Source: Labia minor (taxonomy: Eukaryota > Arthropoda > Insecta > Dermaptera > Spongiphoridae). From it: 64,000 nucleotides of DNA. The first letter of the stretch is position 1. Every line of letters begins with the position of its first letter. Made by a program: the position numbers and the translations under genes. Below the pieces are notes generated by a model, which had not been told where the DNA came from, ran no database searches, and saw nothing but the letters and a program-made list of their open reading frames with translations. Where the stretch lies: the NCBI GenBank assembly GCA_963082975.1, contig OY720348.1:65001719-65065718 (forward strand), read 5' to 3'. Shown in pieces: positions 27,850 to 42,268 of this stretch.

Positions 27850-29059
27850 TTTTCCCTTTAATATTTGATAAAAATCAGACTTTTCCGTAAGAATTAAATG
27901 AAAATATTTAAGAAATCTATCAAATATGAATTTATTCGTTATTAGAATCAGAAAATGAATAAAATAAAATATAAAAGATAATTTTATCCCTCGTATTTAA
28001 AAAAGTAGGATTTTCCCTTTAATATTTGATAAAAATCAGACTTTTCCGTAAGAATTCAATGAAAATATTTAAGAAATCTATCAAATATGAATTTATTCGT
28101 TATTAGAATCAGAAAATGAATAAAATAAAATATAAAAGATAATTTTATCCCTCGTATTTAAAAAAGTAGGATTTTCCCTTTAATATTTGATAAAAATCAG
28201 ACTTTTCCGTAAGAATTCAATGAAAATATTTAAGAAATCGATCAAATATGAATTTATTCGTCATTAGAATCAGAAAATGAATAAAATAAAATATCAAAGA
28301 TAATTTTATCCCTCGTATTTAAAAAAGTAGGTTTTTCCCTTTAATATTTGATCAAAATCAGACTTTTCCGTAAGAATTCAATGAAAATATTTAAGAAATC
28401 GATCAAATATGAATTTATTCGTCATTAGAATCTGAAAATGAATTAAATAAAATATCAAAGATAATTTTATCCCTCGTATTTAAAAAAGTAGGATTTTCCC
28501 TTTAATATTTGAACAAAATCACTCTTATCTGAATGAATTCAATGAAAATATTTAAGAAATCGATCAAATATGAATTTATTCGTCAATAGAATCAGAAAAT
28601 GAATAACATAAAATATCAAAGATAATTTTATCCCTCGTATATAAAAAAGTAGGATTTTCCCTTTAATATTTGATCAAAATCAGACTTTTCCGTAAGAATT
28701 CAATGAAAATATTTAAGAAATCGATCAAATATGAATTTATTCGTCATTAGAATCAGAAAATGAATAAAATAAAATATCAAAGATAATTTTATCCCTCGTA
28801 TTTAAAAAATTAGCATTTTCCCTTTAATATTTGAACATAATCAGACTTTTCTGTAAGAATCCAATGAAAATATTTAAGAAATCGATCAAATATGAATTTA
28901 TTCGTCACTAGAATCAGAAAATGAATAAAATAAAATATCAAAGATAATTTTATCCCTCGTATTTAAAAAAGTAGGATTTTCCCTTTAATATTTGATAAAA
29001 ATCAGACTTTTCCGTAAGAATTAAATGAAAATATTTAAGAAATCTATCAAATATGAATT

Positions 29060-32000
29060 TATTCGTTATTAGAATCAGAAAATGAATAAAATAAAATATA
29101 AAAGATAATTTTATCCCTCGTATTTAAAAAAGTAGGATTTTCCCTTTAATATTTGATAAAAATCAGACTTTTCCGTAAGAATTCAATGAAAATATTTAAG
29201 AAATCGATCAAATATGAATTTATTCGTCATTAGAATCTGAAAATTAATAAAATAAAATATCAAAGATAATTTTATCCCTCGTATTTAAAAAAGTAGGATT
29301 TTCCCTTAATATTTGATAAAAATCACTCTTATCTGAATGAATTCAATGAAAATATTTAAGAAATCGATCAAATATGAATTTATTCGTCATTAGAATCTGA
29401 AAATTAATAAAATAAAATATAAAAGATAATTTTATCCCTCGTATTTAAAAAAGTAGGATTTTCCCTTTAATATTTGATAAAAATCAGACTTTTCCGTAAG
29501 AATTCAATGAAAATATTTAAGAAATCGATCAAATATGAATTTATTCGTCATTAGAATCTGAAAATGAATTAAATAAAATATCAAAGATAATTTTATCCCT
29601 CGTATTTAAAAAAGTAGGATTTTCCCTTTAATATTTGATAAAAATCAGACTTTTCCGTAAGAATTCAATGAAAATATTTAAGAAATCTATCAAATATGAA
29701 TTTATTCGTTATTAGAATCAGAAAATGAATAAAATAAAATATCAAAGATAATTTTATCCCTCGTATTTAAAAAAGTAGGTTTTTCCCTTTAATATTTGAT
29801 CAAAATCAGACTTTTCCGTAAGAATTCAATGAAAATATTTAAGAAATCGATCAAATATGAATTTATTCGTCATTAGAATCTGAAAATGAATTAAATAAAA
29901 TATCAAAGATAATTTTATCCCTCGTATTTAAAAAAGTAGGATTTTCCCTTTAATATTTGAACAAAATCACTCTTATCTGAATGAATTCAATGAAAATATT
30001 TAAGAAATCGATCAAATATGAATTTATTCGTCATTAGAATCTGAAAATTAATAAAATAAAATATAAAAGATAATTTTATCCCTCGTATTTAAAAAAGTAG
30101 GATTTTCCCTTTAATATTTGCACAAAATCAGTCTTTTCCGTAAGAATTCAATGAAAATATTTAAGAAATCTATCAAATATGAATTTATTCGTCATTAGAA
30201 ATCTGAAAATGAATAAAATAAAATAAAAAAGATAATTTTATCCCTCGTATTTAAAAAAGTAGGATTATCCCTTTAATATTTGATAAAAATCAGACTTTTC
30301 CGTAAGAATTCAATGAAAATATTTAAGAAATCGATCAAATATGAATTTATTCGTCAATAGAATCAGAAAATGAATAAAATAAAATATAAAAGATAATTTT
30401 ATTCCTCGTATTTAAAAAAGTAGGATTATCCCTTTAATATTTGATAAAAATCAGACTTTTCCGTAAGAATTAAATGAAAATATTTAAGAAATCTATCAAA
30501 TATGAATTTATTCGTTATTAGAATCAGAAAATGAATAAAATAAAATATAAAAGATAATTTTATCCCTCGTATTTAAAAAAGTAGGATTTTCCCTTTAATA
30601 TTTGATAAAAATCAGACTTTTCCGTAAGAATTCAATGAAAATATTTAAGAAATCGATCAAATATGAATTTATTCGTCATTAGAATCTGAAAATGAATTAA
30701 ATAAAATATAAAAGATAATTTTATCCCTCGTATTTAAAAAAGTAGGATTTTCCCTTTAATATTTGATAAAAATCAGACTTTTCCGTAAGAATTCAATGAA
30801 AATATTTAAGAAATCGATCAAATATGAATTTATTCGTCATTAGAATCTGAAAATGAATTAAATAAAATATCAAAGATAATTTTATCCCTCGTATTTAAAA
30901 AAGTAGGATTTTCCCTTTAATATTTGAACAAAATCACTCTTATCTGAATGAATTCAATGAAAATATTTAAGAAATCGATCAAATATGAATTTATTCGTCA
31001 TTAGAATCTGAAAATTAATAAAATAAAATATAAAAGATAATTTTATCCCTCGTATTTAAAAAAGTAGGATTTTCCCTTTAATATTTGATAAAAATCAGAC
31101 TTTTCCGTAAGAATTCAATGAAAATATTTAAGAAATCGATCAAATATGAATTTATTCGTCATTAGAATCTGAAAATGAATTAAATAAAATATCAAAGATA
31201 ATTTTATCCCTCGTATTTAAAAAAGTAGGTTTTTCCCTTTAATATTTGATCAAAATCAGACTTTTCCGTAAGAATTCAATGAAAATATTTAAGAAATCGA
31301 TCAAATATGAATTTATTCGTCATTAGAATCTGAAAATGAATTAAATAAAATATCAAAGATAATTTTATCCCTCGTATTTAAAAAAGTAGGATTTTCCCTT
31401 TAATATTTGAACAAAATCACTCTTATCTGAATGAATTCAATGAAAATATTTAAGAAATCGATCAAATATGAATTTATTCGTCAATAGAATCAGAAAATGA
31501 ATAAAATAAAATATCAAAGATAATTTTATCCCTCGTATATAAAAAAGTAGGATTTTCCCTTTAATATTTGATAAAAATCAGACTTTTCCGTAAGAATTCA
31601 ATGAAAATATTTAAGAAATCTATCAAATATGAATTTATTCGTCACTAGAATCAGAAAATGAATAAAATAAAATATAAAAGATAATTTTATCCCTCGTATT
31701 TAAAAAAGTAGGATTTTCCCTTTAATATTTGATAAAAATCAGACTTTTCCGTAAGAATTCAATGAAAATATTTAAGAAATCGATCAAATATGAATTTATT
31801 CGTCATTAGAATCAGAAAATGAATAAAATAAAATATCAAAGATAATTTTATCCCTCGTATTTAAAAAAGTAGGTTTTTCCCTTTAATATTTGATCAAAAT
31901 CAGACTTTTCCGTAAGAATTCAATGAAAATATTTAAGAAATCGATCAAATATGAATTTATTCGTCATTAGAATCTGAAAATGAATTAAATAAAATATCAA

Positions 32001-34658
32001 AGATAATTTTATCCCTCGTATTTAAAAAAGTAGGATTTTCCCTTTAATATTTGAACAAAATCACTCTTATCTGAATGAATTCAATGAAAATATTTAAGAA
32101 ATCGATCAAATATGAATTTATTCGTCATTAGAATCAGAAAATTAATAAAATAAAATATCAAAGATAATTTTATCCCTCGTATTTAAAAAATTAGCATTTT
32201 CCCTTTAATATTTGAACATAATCAGACTTTTCTGTAAGAATCCAATGAAAATATTTAAGAAATCGATCAAATATGAATTTATTCGTCACTAGAATCAGAA
32301 AATGAATAAAATAAAAGATAAAAGATAATTTTATCCCTCGTATTTAAAAAAGTAGGATTTTCCCTTTAATATTTGATAAAAATCAGACTTTTCCGTAAGA
32401 ATTAAATGAAAATATTTAAGAAATCTATCAAATATGAATTTATTCGTTATTAGAATCAGAAAATGAATAAAATAAAATATAAAAGATAATTTTATCCCTC
32501 GTATTTAAAAAAGTAGGATTTTCCCTTTAATATTTGATAAAAATCAGACTTTTCCGTAAGAATTCAATGAAAATATTTAAGAAATCGATCAAATATGAAT
32601 TTATTCGTCATTAGAATCTGAAAATTAATAAAATAAAATATCAAAGATAATTTTATCCCTCGTATTTAAAAAAGTAGGATTTTCCCTTTAATATTTGATA
32701 AAAATCACTCTTATCTGAATGAATTCAATGAAAATATTTAAGAAATCGATCAAATATGAATTTATTCGTCATTAGAATCTGAAAATTAATAAAATAAAAT
32801 ATAAAAGATAATTTTATCCCTCGTATTTAAAAAAGTAGGATTTTCCCTTTAATATTTGATAAAAATCAGACTTTTCCGTAAGAATTCAATGAAAATATTT
32901 AAGAAATCGATCAAATATGAATTTATTCGTCATTAGAATCTGAAAATGAATTAAATAAAATATCAAAGATAATTTTATCCCTCGTATTTAAAAAAGTAGG
33001 ATTTTCCCTTTAATATTTGATAAAAATCAGACTTTTCCGTAAGAATTCAATGAAAATATTTAAGAAATCTATCAAATATGAATTTATTCGTTATTAGAAT
33101 CAGAAAATGAATAAAATAAAATATCAAAGATAATTTTATCCCTCGTATTTAAAAAAGTAGGTTTTTCCCTTTAATATTTGATCAAAATCAGACTTTTCCG
33201 TAAGAATTCAATGAAAATATTTAAGAAATCGATCAAATATGAATTTATTCGTCATTAGAATCTGAAAATTAATAAAATAAAATATAAAAGATAATTTTAT
33301 CCCTCGTATTTAAAAAAGTAGGATTTTCCCTTTAATATTTGCACAAAATCAGTCTTTTCCGTAAGAATTCAATGAAAATATTTAAGAAATCTATCAAATA
33401 TGAATTTATTCGTCATTAGAAATCTGAAAATGAATAAAATAAAATAAAAAAGATAATTTTATCCCTCGTATTTAAAAAAGTAGGATTATCCCTTTAATAT
33501 TTGATAAAAATCAGACTTTTCCGTAAGAATTCAATGAAAATATTTAAGAAATCGATCAAATATGAATTTATTCGTCAATAGAATCAGAAAATGAATAAAA
33601 TAAAATATAAAAGATAATTTTATTCCTCGTATTTAAAAAAGTAGGATTATCCCTTTAATATTTGATAAAAATCAGACTTTTCCGTAAGAATTAAATGAAA
33701 ATATTTAAGAAATCTATCAAATACGAATTTATTCGTTATTAGAATCAGAAAATGAATAAAATAAAATATAAAAGATAATTTTATCCCTCGTATTTAAAAA
33801 AGTAGGATTTTCCCTTTAATATTTGATAAAAATCAGACTTTTCCGTAAGAATTCAATGAAAATATTTAAGAAATCTATCAAATATGAATTTATTCGTTAT
33901 TAGAATCAGAAAATGAATAAAATAAAATATAAAAGATAATTTTATCCCTCGTATTTAAAAAAGTAGGATTTTCCCTTTAATATTTGATAAAAATCAGACT
34001 TTTCCGTAAGAATTCAATGAAAATATTTAAGAAATCGATCAAATATGAATTTATTCGTCATTAGAATCTGAAAATGAATTAAATAAAATATCAAAGATAA
34101 TTTTATCCCTCGTATTTAAAAAAGTAGGATTTTCCCTTTAATATTTGAACAAAATCACTCTTATCTGAATGAATTCAATGAAAATATTTAAGAAATCGAT
34201 CAAATATGAATTTATTCGTCATTAGAATCTGAAAATTAATAAAATAAAATATAAAAGATAATTTTATCCCTCGTATTTAAAAAAGTAGGATTTTCCCTTT
34301 AATATTTGATAAAAATCAGACTTTTCCGTAAGAATTCAATGAAAATATTTAAGAAATCGATCAAATATGAATTTATTCGTCATTAGAATCTGAAAATGAA
34401 TTAAATAAAATATCAAAGATAATTTTATCCCTCGTATTTAAAAAAGTAGGATTTTCCCTTTAATATTTGAACAAAATCACTCTTATCTGAATGAATTCAA
34501 TGAAAATATTTAAGAAATCTATCAAATATGAATTTATTCGTTATTAGAATCAGAAAATGAATAAAATAAAATATAAAAGATAATTTTATCCCTCGTATTT
34601 AAAAAAGTAGGATTTTCCCTTTAATATTTGATAAAAATCAGACTTTTCCGTAAGAATT
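29060..34658 (+). repeat. 5.6-kb block, copy 1 of a pair 11,272 bp apart
   Basis: Matches 40332-45930. Shared rare variants: CCCTTAATATT (a T lost; 29303 and 40575), ATAAAAGATAAAAGATA (32311 and 43583), marker monomers at 30194 and 33415 (partners 41466 and 44687) and ATACGAAT (33721 and 44993). Within it, the monomer at 33163 is a chimera: the left half is B type with GTAGGTTTTTCCC and the right half (AAAATTAATA, TATAAAAG) belongs to the L monomer that normally follows. One monomer has thus been lost relative to 51038-51842. Copy 2 has lost a different monomer, so both units still hold 20 monomers. The right end falls in the chimeric A10 monomer at 34613. Confidence 0.88.
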
Positions 34659-34772
34659 AAATGAAAATATTTAAGAAATCGATCAAATATGAATTTATTC
34701 GTCAATAGAATCAGAAAATGAATAAAATAAAAAAAAAAGATAATTTTATTCCTCGTATTTAAAAAAGTAGGA
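34613..34772 (+). repeat. Chimeric A10 monomer (160 bp), junction point
   Basis: The left half (TTTTCCC, G type, GAATTA) continues from the preceding TATTA-type context. The right half (CGATC, CAATA, ten-A run) is that of A10. No marker monomer precedes it, in contrast to A10 copies in 3-24 kb. The end of the 11,272-bp-apart block falls within this monomer. The next monomer (34773) contains the left breakpoint of the 3,704-bp duplication. Confidence 0.85.
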
Positions 34773-34860
34773 TTATCCCTTTAATATTTGATAAAAATCA
34801 GACTTTTCCGTAAGAATTCAATGAAAATATTTAAGAAATCGATCAAATATGAATTTATTC

Positions 34861-37800
34861 GTCAATAGAATCAGAAAATGAATAAAATAAAATATAAAAG
34901 ATAATTTTATTCCTCGTATTTAAAAAAGTAGGATTATCCCTTTAATATTTGATAAAAATCAGACTTTTCCGTAAGAATTAAATGAAAATATTTAAGAAAT
35001 CTATCAAATATGAATTTATTCGTTATTAGAATCAGAAAATGAATAAAATAAAATATAAAAGATAATTTTATCCCTCGTATTTAAAAAAGTAGGATTTTCC
35101 CTTTAATATTTGATAAAAATCAGACTTTTCCGTAAGAATTAAATGAAAATATTTAAGAAATCTATCAAATATGAATTTATTCGTTATTAGAATCAGAAAA
35201 TGAATAAAATAAAATATAAAAGATAATTTTATCCCTCGTATTTAAAAAAGTAGGATTTTCCCTTTAATATTTGATAAAAATCAGACTTTTCCGTAAGAAT
35301 TCAATGAAAATATTTAAGAAATCTATCAAATATGAATTTATTCGTTATTAGAATCAGAAAATGAATAAAATAAAATATAAAAGATAATTTTATCCCTCGT
35401 ATTTAAAAAAGTAGGATTTTCCCTTTAATATTTGATAAAAATCAGACTTTTCCGTAAGAATTAAATGAAAATATTTAAGAAATCTATCAAATATGAATTT
35501 ATTCGTTATTAGAATCAGAAAATGAATAAAATAAAATATAAAAGATAATTTTATCCCTCGTATTTAAAAAAGTAGGATTTTCCCTTTAATATTTGATAAA
35601 AATCAGACTTTTCCGTAAGAATTCAATGAAAATATTTAAGAAATCTATCAAATATGAATTTATTCGTTATTAGAATCAGAAAATGAATAAAATAAAATAT
35701 AAAAGATAATTTTATCCCTCGTATTTAAAAAAGTAGGATTTTCCCTTTAATATTTGATAAAAATCAGACTTTTCCGTAAGAATTCAATGAAAATATTTAA
35801 GAAATCGATCAAATATGAATTTATTCGTCATTAGAATCAGAAAATGAATAAAATAAAATATCAAAGATAATTTTATCCCTCGTATTTAAAAAAGTAGGTT
35901 TTTCCCTTTAATATTTGATCAAAATCAGACTTTTCCGTAAGAATTCAATGAAAATATTTAAGAAATCGATCAAATATGAATTTATTCGTCATTAGAATCT
36001 GAAAATGAATTAAATAAAATATCAAAGATAATTTTATCCCTCGTATTTAAAAAAGTAGGATTTTCCCTTTAATATTTGAACAAAATCACTCTTATCTGAA
36101 TGAATTCAATGAAAATATTTAAGAAATCGATCAAATATGAATTTATTCGTCATTAGAATCTGAAAATTAATAAAATAAAATATAAAAGATAATTTTATCC
36201 CTCGTATTTAAAAAAGTAGGATTTTCCCTTTAATATTTGCACAAAATCAGTCTTTTCCGTAAGAATTCAATGAAAATATTTAAGAAATCTATCAAATATG
36301 AATTTATTCGTCATTAGAAATCTGAAAATGAATAAAATAAAATAAAAAAGATAATTTTATCCCTCGTATTTAAAAAAGTAGGATTATCCCTTTAATATTT
36401 GATAAAAATCAGACTTTTCCGTAAGAATTCAATGAAAATATTTAAGAAATCGATCAAATATGAATTTATTCGTCAATAGAATCAGAAAATGAATAAAATA
36501 AAATATAAAAGATAATTTTATTCCTCGTATTTAAAAAAGTAGGATTATCCCTTTAATATTTGATAAAAATCAGACTTTTCCGTAAGAATTAAATGAAAAT
36601 ATTTAAGAAATCTATCAAATACGAATTTATTCGTTATTAGAATCAGAAAATGAATAAAATAAAATATAAAAGATAATTTTATCCCTCGTATTTAAAAAAG
36701 TAGGATTTTCCCTTTAATATTTGATAAAAATCAGACTTTTCCGTAAGAATTCAATGAAAATATTTAAGAAATCGATCAAATATGAATTTATTCGTCATTA
36801 GAATCTGAAAATTAATAAAATAAAATATCAAAGATAATTTTATCCCTCGTATTTAAAAAAGTAGGATTTTCCCTTAATATTTGATAAAAATCACTCTTAT
36901 CTGAATGAATTCAATGAAAATATTTAAGAAATCGATCAAATATGAATTTATTCGTCATTAGAATCTGAAAATTAATAAAATAAAATATAAAAGATAATTT
37001 TATCCCTCGTATTTAAAAAAGTAGGATTTTCCCTTTAATATTTGATAAAAATCAGACTTTTCCGTAAGAATTCAATGAAAATATTTAAGAAATCGATCAA
37101 ATATGAATTTATTCGTCATTAGAATCTGAAAATGAATTAAATAAAATATCAAAGATAATTTTATCCCTCGTATTTAAAAAAGTAGGATTTTCCCTTTAAT
37201 ATTTGATAAAAATCAGACTTTTCCGTAAGAATTCAATGAAAATATTTAAGAAATCTATCAAATATGAATTTATTCGTTATTAGAATCAGAAAATGAATAA
37301 AATAAAATATCAAAGATAATTTTATCCCTCGTATTTAAAAAAGTAGGTTTTTCCCTTTAATATTTGATCAAAATCAGACTTTTCCGTAAGAATTCAATGA
37401 AAATATTTAAGAAATCGATCAAATATGAATTTATTCGTCATTAGAATCTGAAAATGAATTAAATAAAATATCAAAGATAATTTTATCCCTCGTATTTAAA
37501 AAAGTAGGATTTTCCCTTTAATATTTGAACAAAATCACTCTTATCTGAATGAATTCAATGAAAATATTTAAGAAATCGATCAAATATGAATTTATTCGTC
37601 ATTAGAATCTGAAAATTAATAAAATAAAATATAAAAGATAATTTTATCCCTCGTATTTAAAAAAGTAGGATTTTCCCTTTAATATTTGCACAAAATCAGT
37701 CTTTTCCGTAAGAATTCAATGAAAATATTTAAGAAATCTATCAAATATGAATTTATTCGTCATTAGAAATCTGAAAATGAATAAAATAAAATAAAAAAGA

Positions 37801-38564
37801 TAATTTTATCCCTCGTATTTAAAAAAGTAGGATTATCCCTTTAATATTTGATAAAAATCAGACTTTTCCGTAAGAATTCAATGAAAATATTTAAGAAATC
37901 GATCAAATATGAATTTATTCGTCAATAGAATCAGAAAATGAATAAAATAAAATATAAAAGATAATTTTATTCCTCGTATTTAAAAAAGTAGGATTATCCC
38001 TTTAATATTTGATAAAAATCAGACTTTTCCGTAAGAATTAAATGAAAATATTTAAGAAATCTATCAAATATGAATTTATTCGTTATTAGAATCAGAAAAT
38101 GAATAAAATAAAATATAAAAGATAATTTTATCCCTCGTATTTAAAAAAGTAGGATTTTCCCTTTAATATTTGATAAAAATCAGACTTTTCCGTAAGAATT
38201 CAATGAAAATATTTAAGAAATCGATCAAATATGAATTTATTCGTCATTAGAATCTGAAAATGAATTAAATAAAATATAAAAGATAATTTTATCCCTCGTA
38301 TTTAAAAAAGTAGGATTTTCCCTTTAATATTTGATAAAAATCAGACTTTTCCGTAAGAATTCAATGAAAATATTTAAGAAATCGATCAAATATGAATTTA
38401 TTCGTCATTAGAATCTGAAAATGAATTAAATAAAATATCAAAGATAATTTTATCCCTCGTATTTAAAAAAGTAGGATTTTCCCTTTAATATTTGAACAAA
38501 ATCACTCTTATCTGAATGAATTCAATGAAAATATTTAAGAAATCGATCAAATATGAATTTATTC
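34861..38564 (+). repeat. 23-monomer higher-order repeat, copy 1 (3,704 bp)
   Basis: Tandem with 38565-42268. Marker monomers at 36313 and 37762 have partners at 40017 and 41466, each 3,704 bp on. ATACGAAT at 36619 pairs with 40323, and the 1-bp loss CCCTTAATATT at 36871 pairs with 40575. The length is 23 x 161 plus 1, which fits two 162-bp markers and one 160-bp monomer. The left breakpoint lies between 34815 and 34860: before it the sequence is G type (CCGTAAG), while the equivalent point before copy 2 is L type (CTGAATG). Everything between those sites is invariant core, so the exchange point cannot be placed more finely by eye. Confidence 0.92.
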
Positions 38565-41500
38565 GTCAATAGAATCAGAAAATGAATAAAATAAAATATA
38601 AAAGATAATTTTATTCCTCGTATTTAAAAAAGTAGGATTATCCCTTTAATATTTGATAAAAATCAGACTTTTCCGTAAGAATTAAATGAAAATATTTAAG
38701 AAATCTATCAAATATGAATTTATTCGTTATTAGAATCAGAAAATGAATAAAATAAAATATAAAAGATAATTTTATCCCTCGTATTTAAAAAAGTAGGATT
38801 TTCCCTTTAATATTTGATAAAAATCAGACTTTTCCGTAAGAATTAAATGAAAATATTTAAGAAATCTATCAAATATGAATTTATTCGTTATTAGAATCAG
38901 AAAATGAATAAAATAAAATATAAAAGATAATTTTATCCCTCGTATTTAAAAAAGTAGGATTTTCCCTTTAATATTTGATAAAAATCAGACTTTTCCGTAA
39001 GAATTCAATGAAAATATTTAAGAAATCTATCAAATATGAATTTATTCGTTATTAGAATCAGAAAATGAATAAAATAAAATATAAAAGATAATTTTATCCC
39101 TCGTATTTAAAAAAGTAGGATTTTCCCTTTAATATTTGATAAAAATCAGACTTTTCCGTAAGAATTAAATGAAAATATTTAAGAAATCTATCAAATATGA
39201 ATTTATTCGTTATTAGAATCAGAAAATGAATAAAATAAAATATAAAAGATAATTTTATCCCTCGTATTTAAAAAAGTAGGATTTTCCCTTTAATATTTGA
39301 TAAAAATCAGACTTTTCCGTAAGAATTCAATGAAAATATTTAAGAAATCTATCAAATATGAATTTATTCGTTATTAGAATCAGAAAATGAATAAAATAAA
39401 ATATAAAAGATAATTTTATCCCTCGTATTTAAAAAAGTAGGATTTTCCCTTTAATATTTGATAAAAATCAGACTTTTCCGTAAGAATTCAATGAAAATAT
39501 TTAAGAAATCGATCAAATATGAATTTATTCGTCATTAGAATCAGAAAATGAATAAAATAAAATATCAAAGATAATTTTATCCCTCGTATTTAAAAAAGTA
39601 GGTTTTTCCCTTTAATATTTGATCAAAATCAGACTTTTCCGTAAGAATTCAATGAAAATATTTAAGAAATCGATCAAATATGAATTTATTCGTCATTAGA
39701 ATCTGAAAATGAATTAAATAAAATATCAAAGATAATTTTATCCCTCGTATTTAAAAAAGTAGGATTTTCCCTTTAATATTTGAACAAAATCACTCTTATC
39801 TGAATGAATTCAATGAAAATATTTAAGAAATCGATCAAATATGAATTTATTCGTCATTAGAATCTGAAAATTAATAAAATAAAATATAAAAGATAATTTT
39901 ATCCCTCGTATTTAAAAAAGTAGGATTTTCCCTTTAATATTTGCACAAAATCAGTCTTTTCCGTAAGAATTCAATGAAAATATTTAAGAAATCTATCAAA
40001 TATGAATTTATTCGTCATTAGAAATCTGAAAATGAATAAAATAAAATAAAAAAGATAATTTTATCCCTCGTATTTAAAAAAGTAGGATTATCCCTTTAAT
40101 ATTTGATAAAAATCAGACTTTTCCGTAAGAATTCAATGAAAATATTTAAGAAATCGATCAAATATGAATTTATTCGTCAATAGAATCAGAAAATGAATAA
40201 AATAAAATATAAAAGATAATTTTATTCCTCGTATTTAAAAAAGTAGGATTATCCCTTTAATATTTGATAAAAATCAGACTTTTCCGTAAGAATTAAATGA
40301 AAATATTTAAGAAATCTATCAAATACGAATTTATTCGTTATTAGAATCAGAAAATGAATAAAATAAAATATAAAAGATAATTTTATCCCTCGTATTTAAA
40401 AAAGTAGGATTTTCCCTTTAATATTTGATAAAAATCAGACTTTTCCGTAAGAATTCAATGAAAATATTTAAGAAATCGATCAAATATGAATTTATTCGTC
40501 ATTAGAATCTGAAAATTAATAAAATAAAATATCAAAGATAATTTTATCCCTCGTATTTAAAAAAGTAGGATTTTCCCTTAATATTTGATAAAAATCACTC
40601 TTATCTGAATGAATTCAATGAAAATATTTAAGAAATCGATCAAATATGAATTTATTCGTCATTAGAATCTGAAAATTAATAAAATAAAATATAAAAGATA
40701 ATTTTATCCCTCGTATTTAAAAAAGTAGGATTTTCCCTTTAATATTTGATAAAAATCAGACTTTTCCGTAAGAATTCAATGAAAATATTTAAGAAATCGA
40801 TCAAATATGAATTTATTCGTCATTAGAATCTGAAAATGAATTAAATAAAATATCAAAGATAATTTTATCCCTCGTATTTAAAAAAGTAGGATTTTCCCTT
40901 TAATATTTGATAAAAATCAGACTTTTCCGTAAGAATTCAATGAAAATATTTAAGAAATCTATCAAATATGAATTTATTCGTTATTAGAATCAGAAAATGA
41001 ATAAAATAAAATATCAAAGATAATTTTATCCCTCGTATTTAAAAAAGTAGGTTTTTCCCTTTAATATTTGATCAAAATCAGACTTTTCCGTAAGAATTCA
41101 ATCCAAATATTTAAGAAATCGATCAAATATGAATTTATTCGTCATTAGAATCTGAAAATGAATTAAATAAAATATCAAAGATAATTTTATCCCTCGTATT
41201 TAAAAAAGTAGGATTTTCCCTTTAATATTTGAACAAAATCACTCTTATCTGAATGAATTCAATGAAAATATTTAAGAAATCGATCAAATATGAATTTATT
41301 CGTCATTAGAATCTGAAAATTAATAAAATAAAATATAAAAGATAATTTTATCCCTCGTATTTAAAAAAGTAGGATTTTCCCTTTAATATTTGCACAAAAT
41401 CAGTCTTTTCCGTAAGAATTCAATGAAAATATTTAAGAAATCTATCAAATATGAATTTATTCGTCATTAGAAATCTGAAAATGAATAAAATAAAATAAAA

Positions 41501-42268
41501 AAGATAATTTTATCCCTCGTATTTAAAAAAGTAGGATTATCCCTTTAATATTTGATAAAAATCAGACTTTTCCGTAAGAATTCAATGAAAATATTTAAGA
41601 AATCGATCAAATATGAATTTATTCGTCAATAGAATCAGAAAATGAATAAAATAAAATATAAAAGATAATTTTATTCCTCGTATTTAAAAAAGTAGGATTA
41701 TCCCTTTAATATTTGATAAAAATCAGACTTTTCCGTAAGAATTAAATGAAAATATTTAAGAAATCTATCAAATATGAATTTATTCGTTATTAGAATCAGA
41801 AAATGAATAAAATAAAATATAAAAGATAATTTTATCCCTCGTATTTAAAAAAGTAGGATTTTCCCTTTAATATTTGATAAAAATCAGACTTTTCCGTAAG
41901 AATTCAATGAAAATATTTAAGAAATCGATCAAATATGAATTTATTCGTCATTAGAATCTGAAAATGAATTAAATAAAATATAAAAGATAATTTTATCCCT
42001 CGTATTTAAAAAAGTAGGATTTTCCCTTTAATATTTGATAAAAATCAGACTTTTCCGTAAGAATTCAATGAAAATATTTAAGAAATCGATCAAATATGAA
42101 TTTATTCGTCATTAGAATCTGAAAATGAATTAAATAAAATATCAAAGATAATTTTATCCCTCGTATTTAAAAAAGTAGGATTTTCCCTTTAATATTTGAA
42201 CAAAATCACTCTTATCTGAATGAATTCAATGAAAATATTTAAGAAATCGATCAAATATGAATTTATTC
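38565..42268 (+). repeat. 23-monomer higher-order repeat, copy 2 (3,704 bp)
   Basis: Second copy of the 34861-38564 unit. Its one clear private difference is at 41103-41104, where AATGAAAATATT reads AATCCAAATATT (two adjacent substitutions inside the otherwise invariant core). Copy 1 has the normal sequence at 37399-37400. The right breakpoint is between about 42221 and 42268, after which the right half is CATTAGAATCTG with AAAATTAATA rather than CAATA. Its second part (from 40332) also belongs to the 11,272-bp-apart pair, so this copy is where the two duplications overlap. Confidence 0.92.

Noticed and set aside
13040..42268. Large duplications as assembly artefacts
   Set aside because: Not excluded, but the copies carry private differences (17070, 17457, 19318, 41103-41104), and collapsed or falsely duplicated sequence would not readily give different single-monomer losses in each partner. 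Only long reads can settle it.
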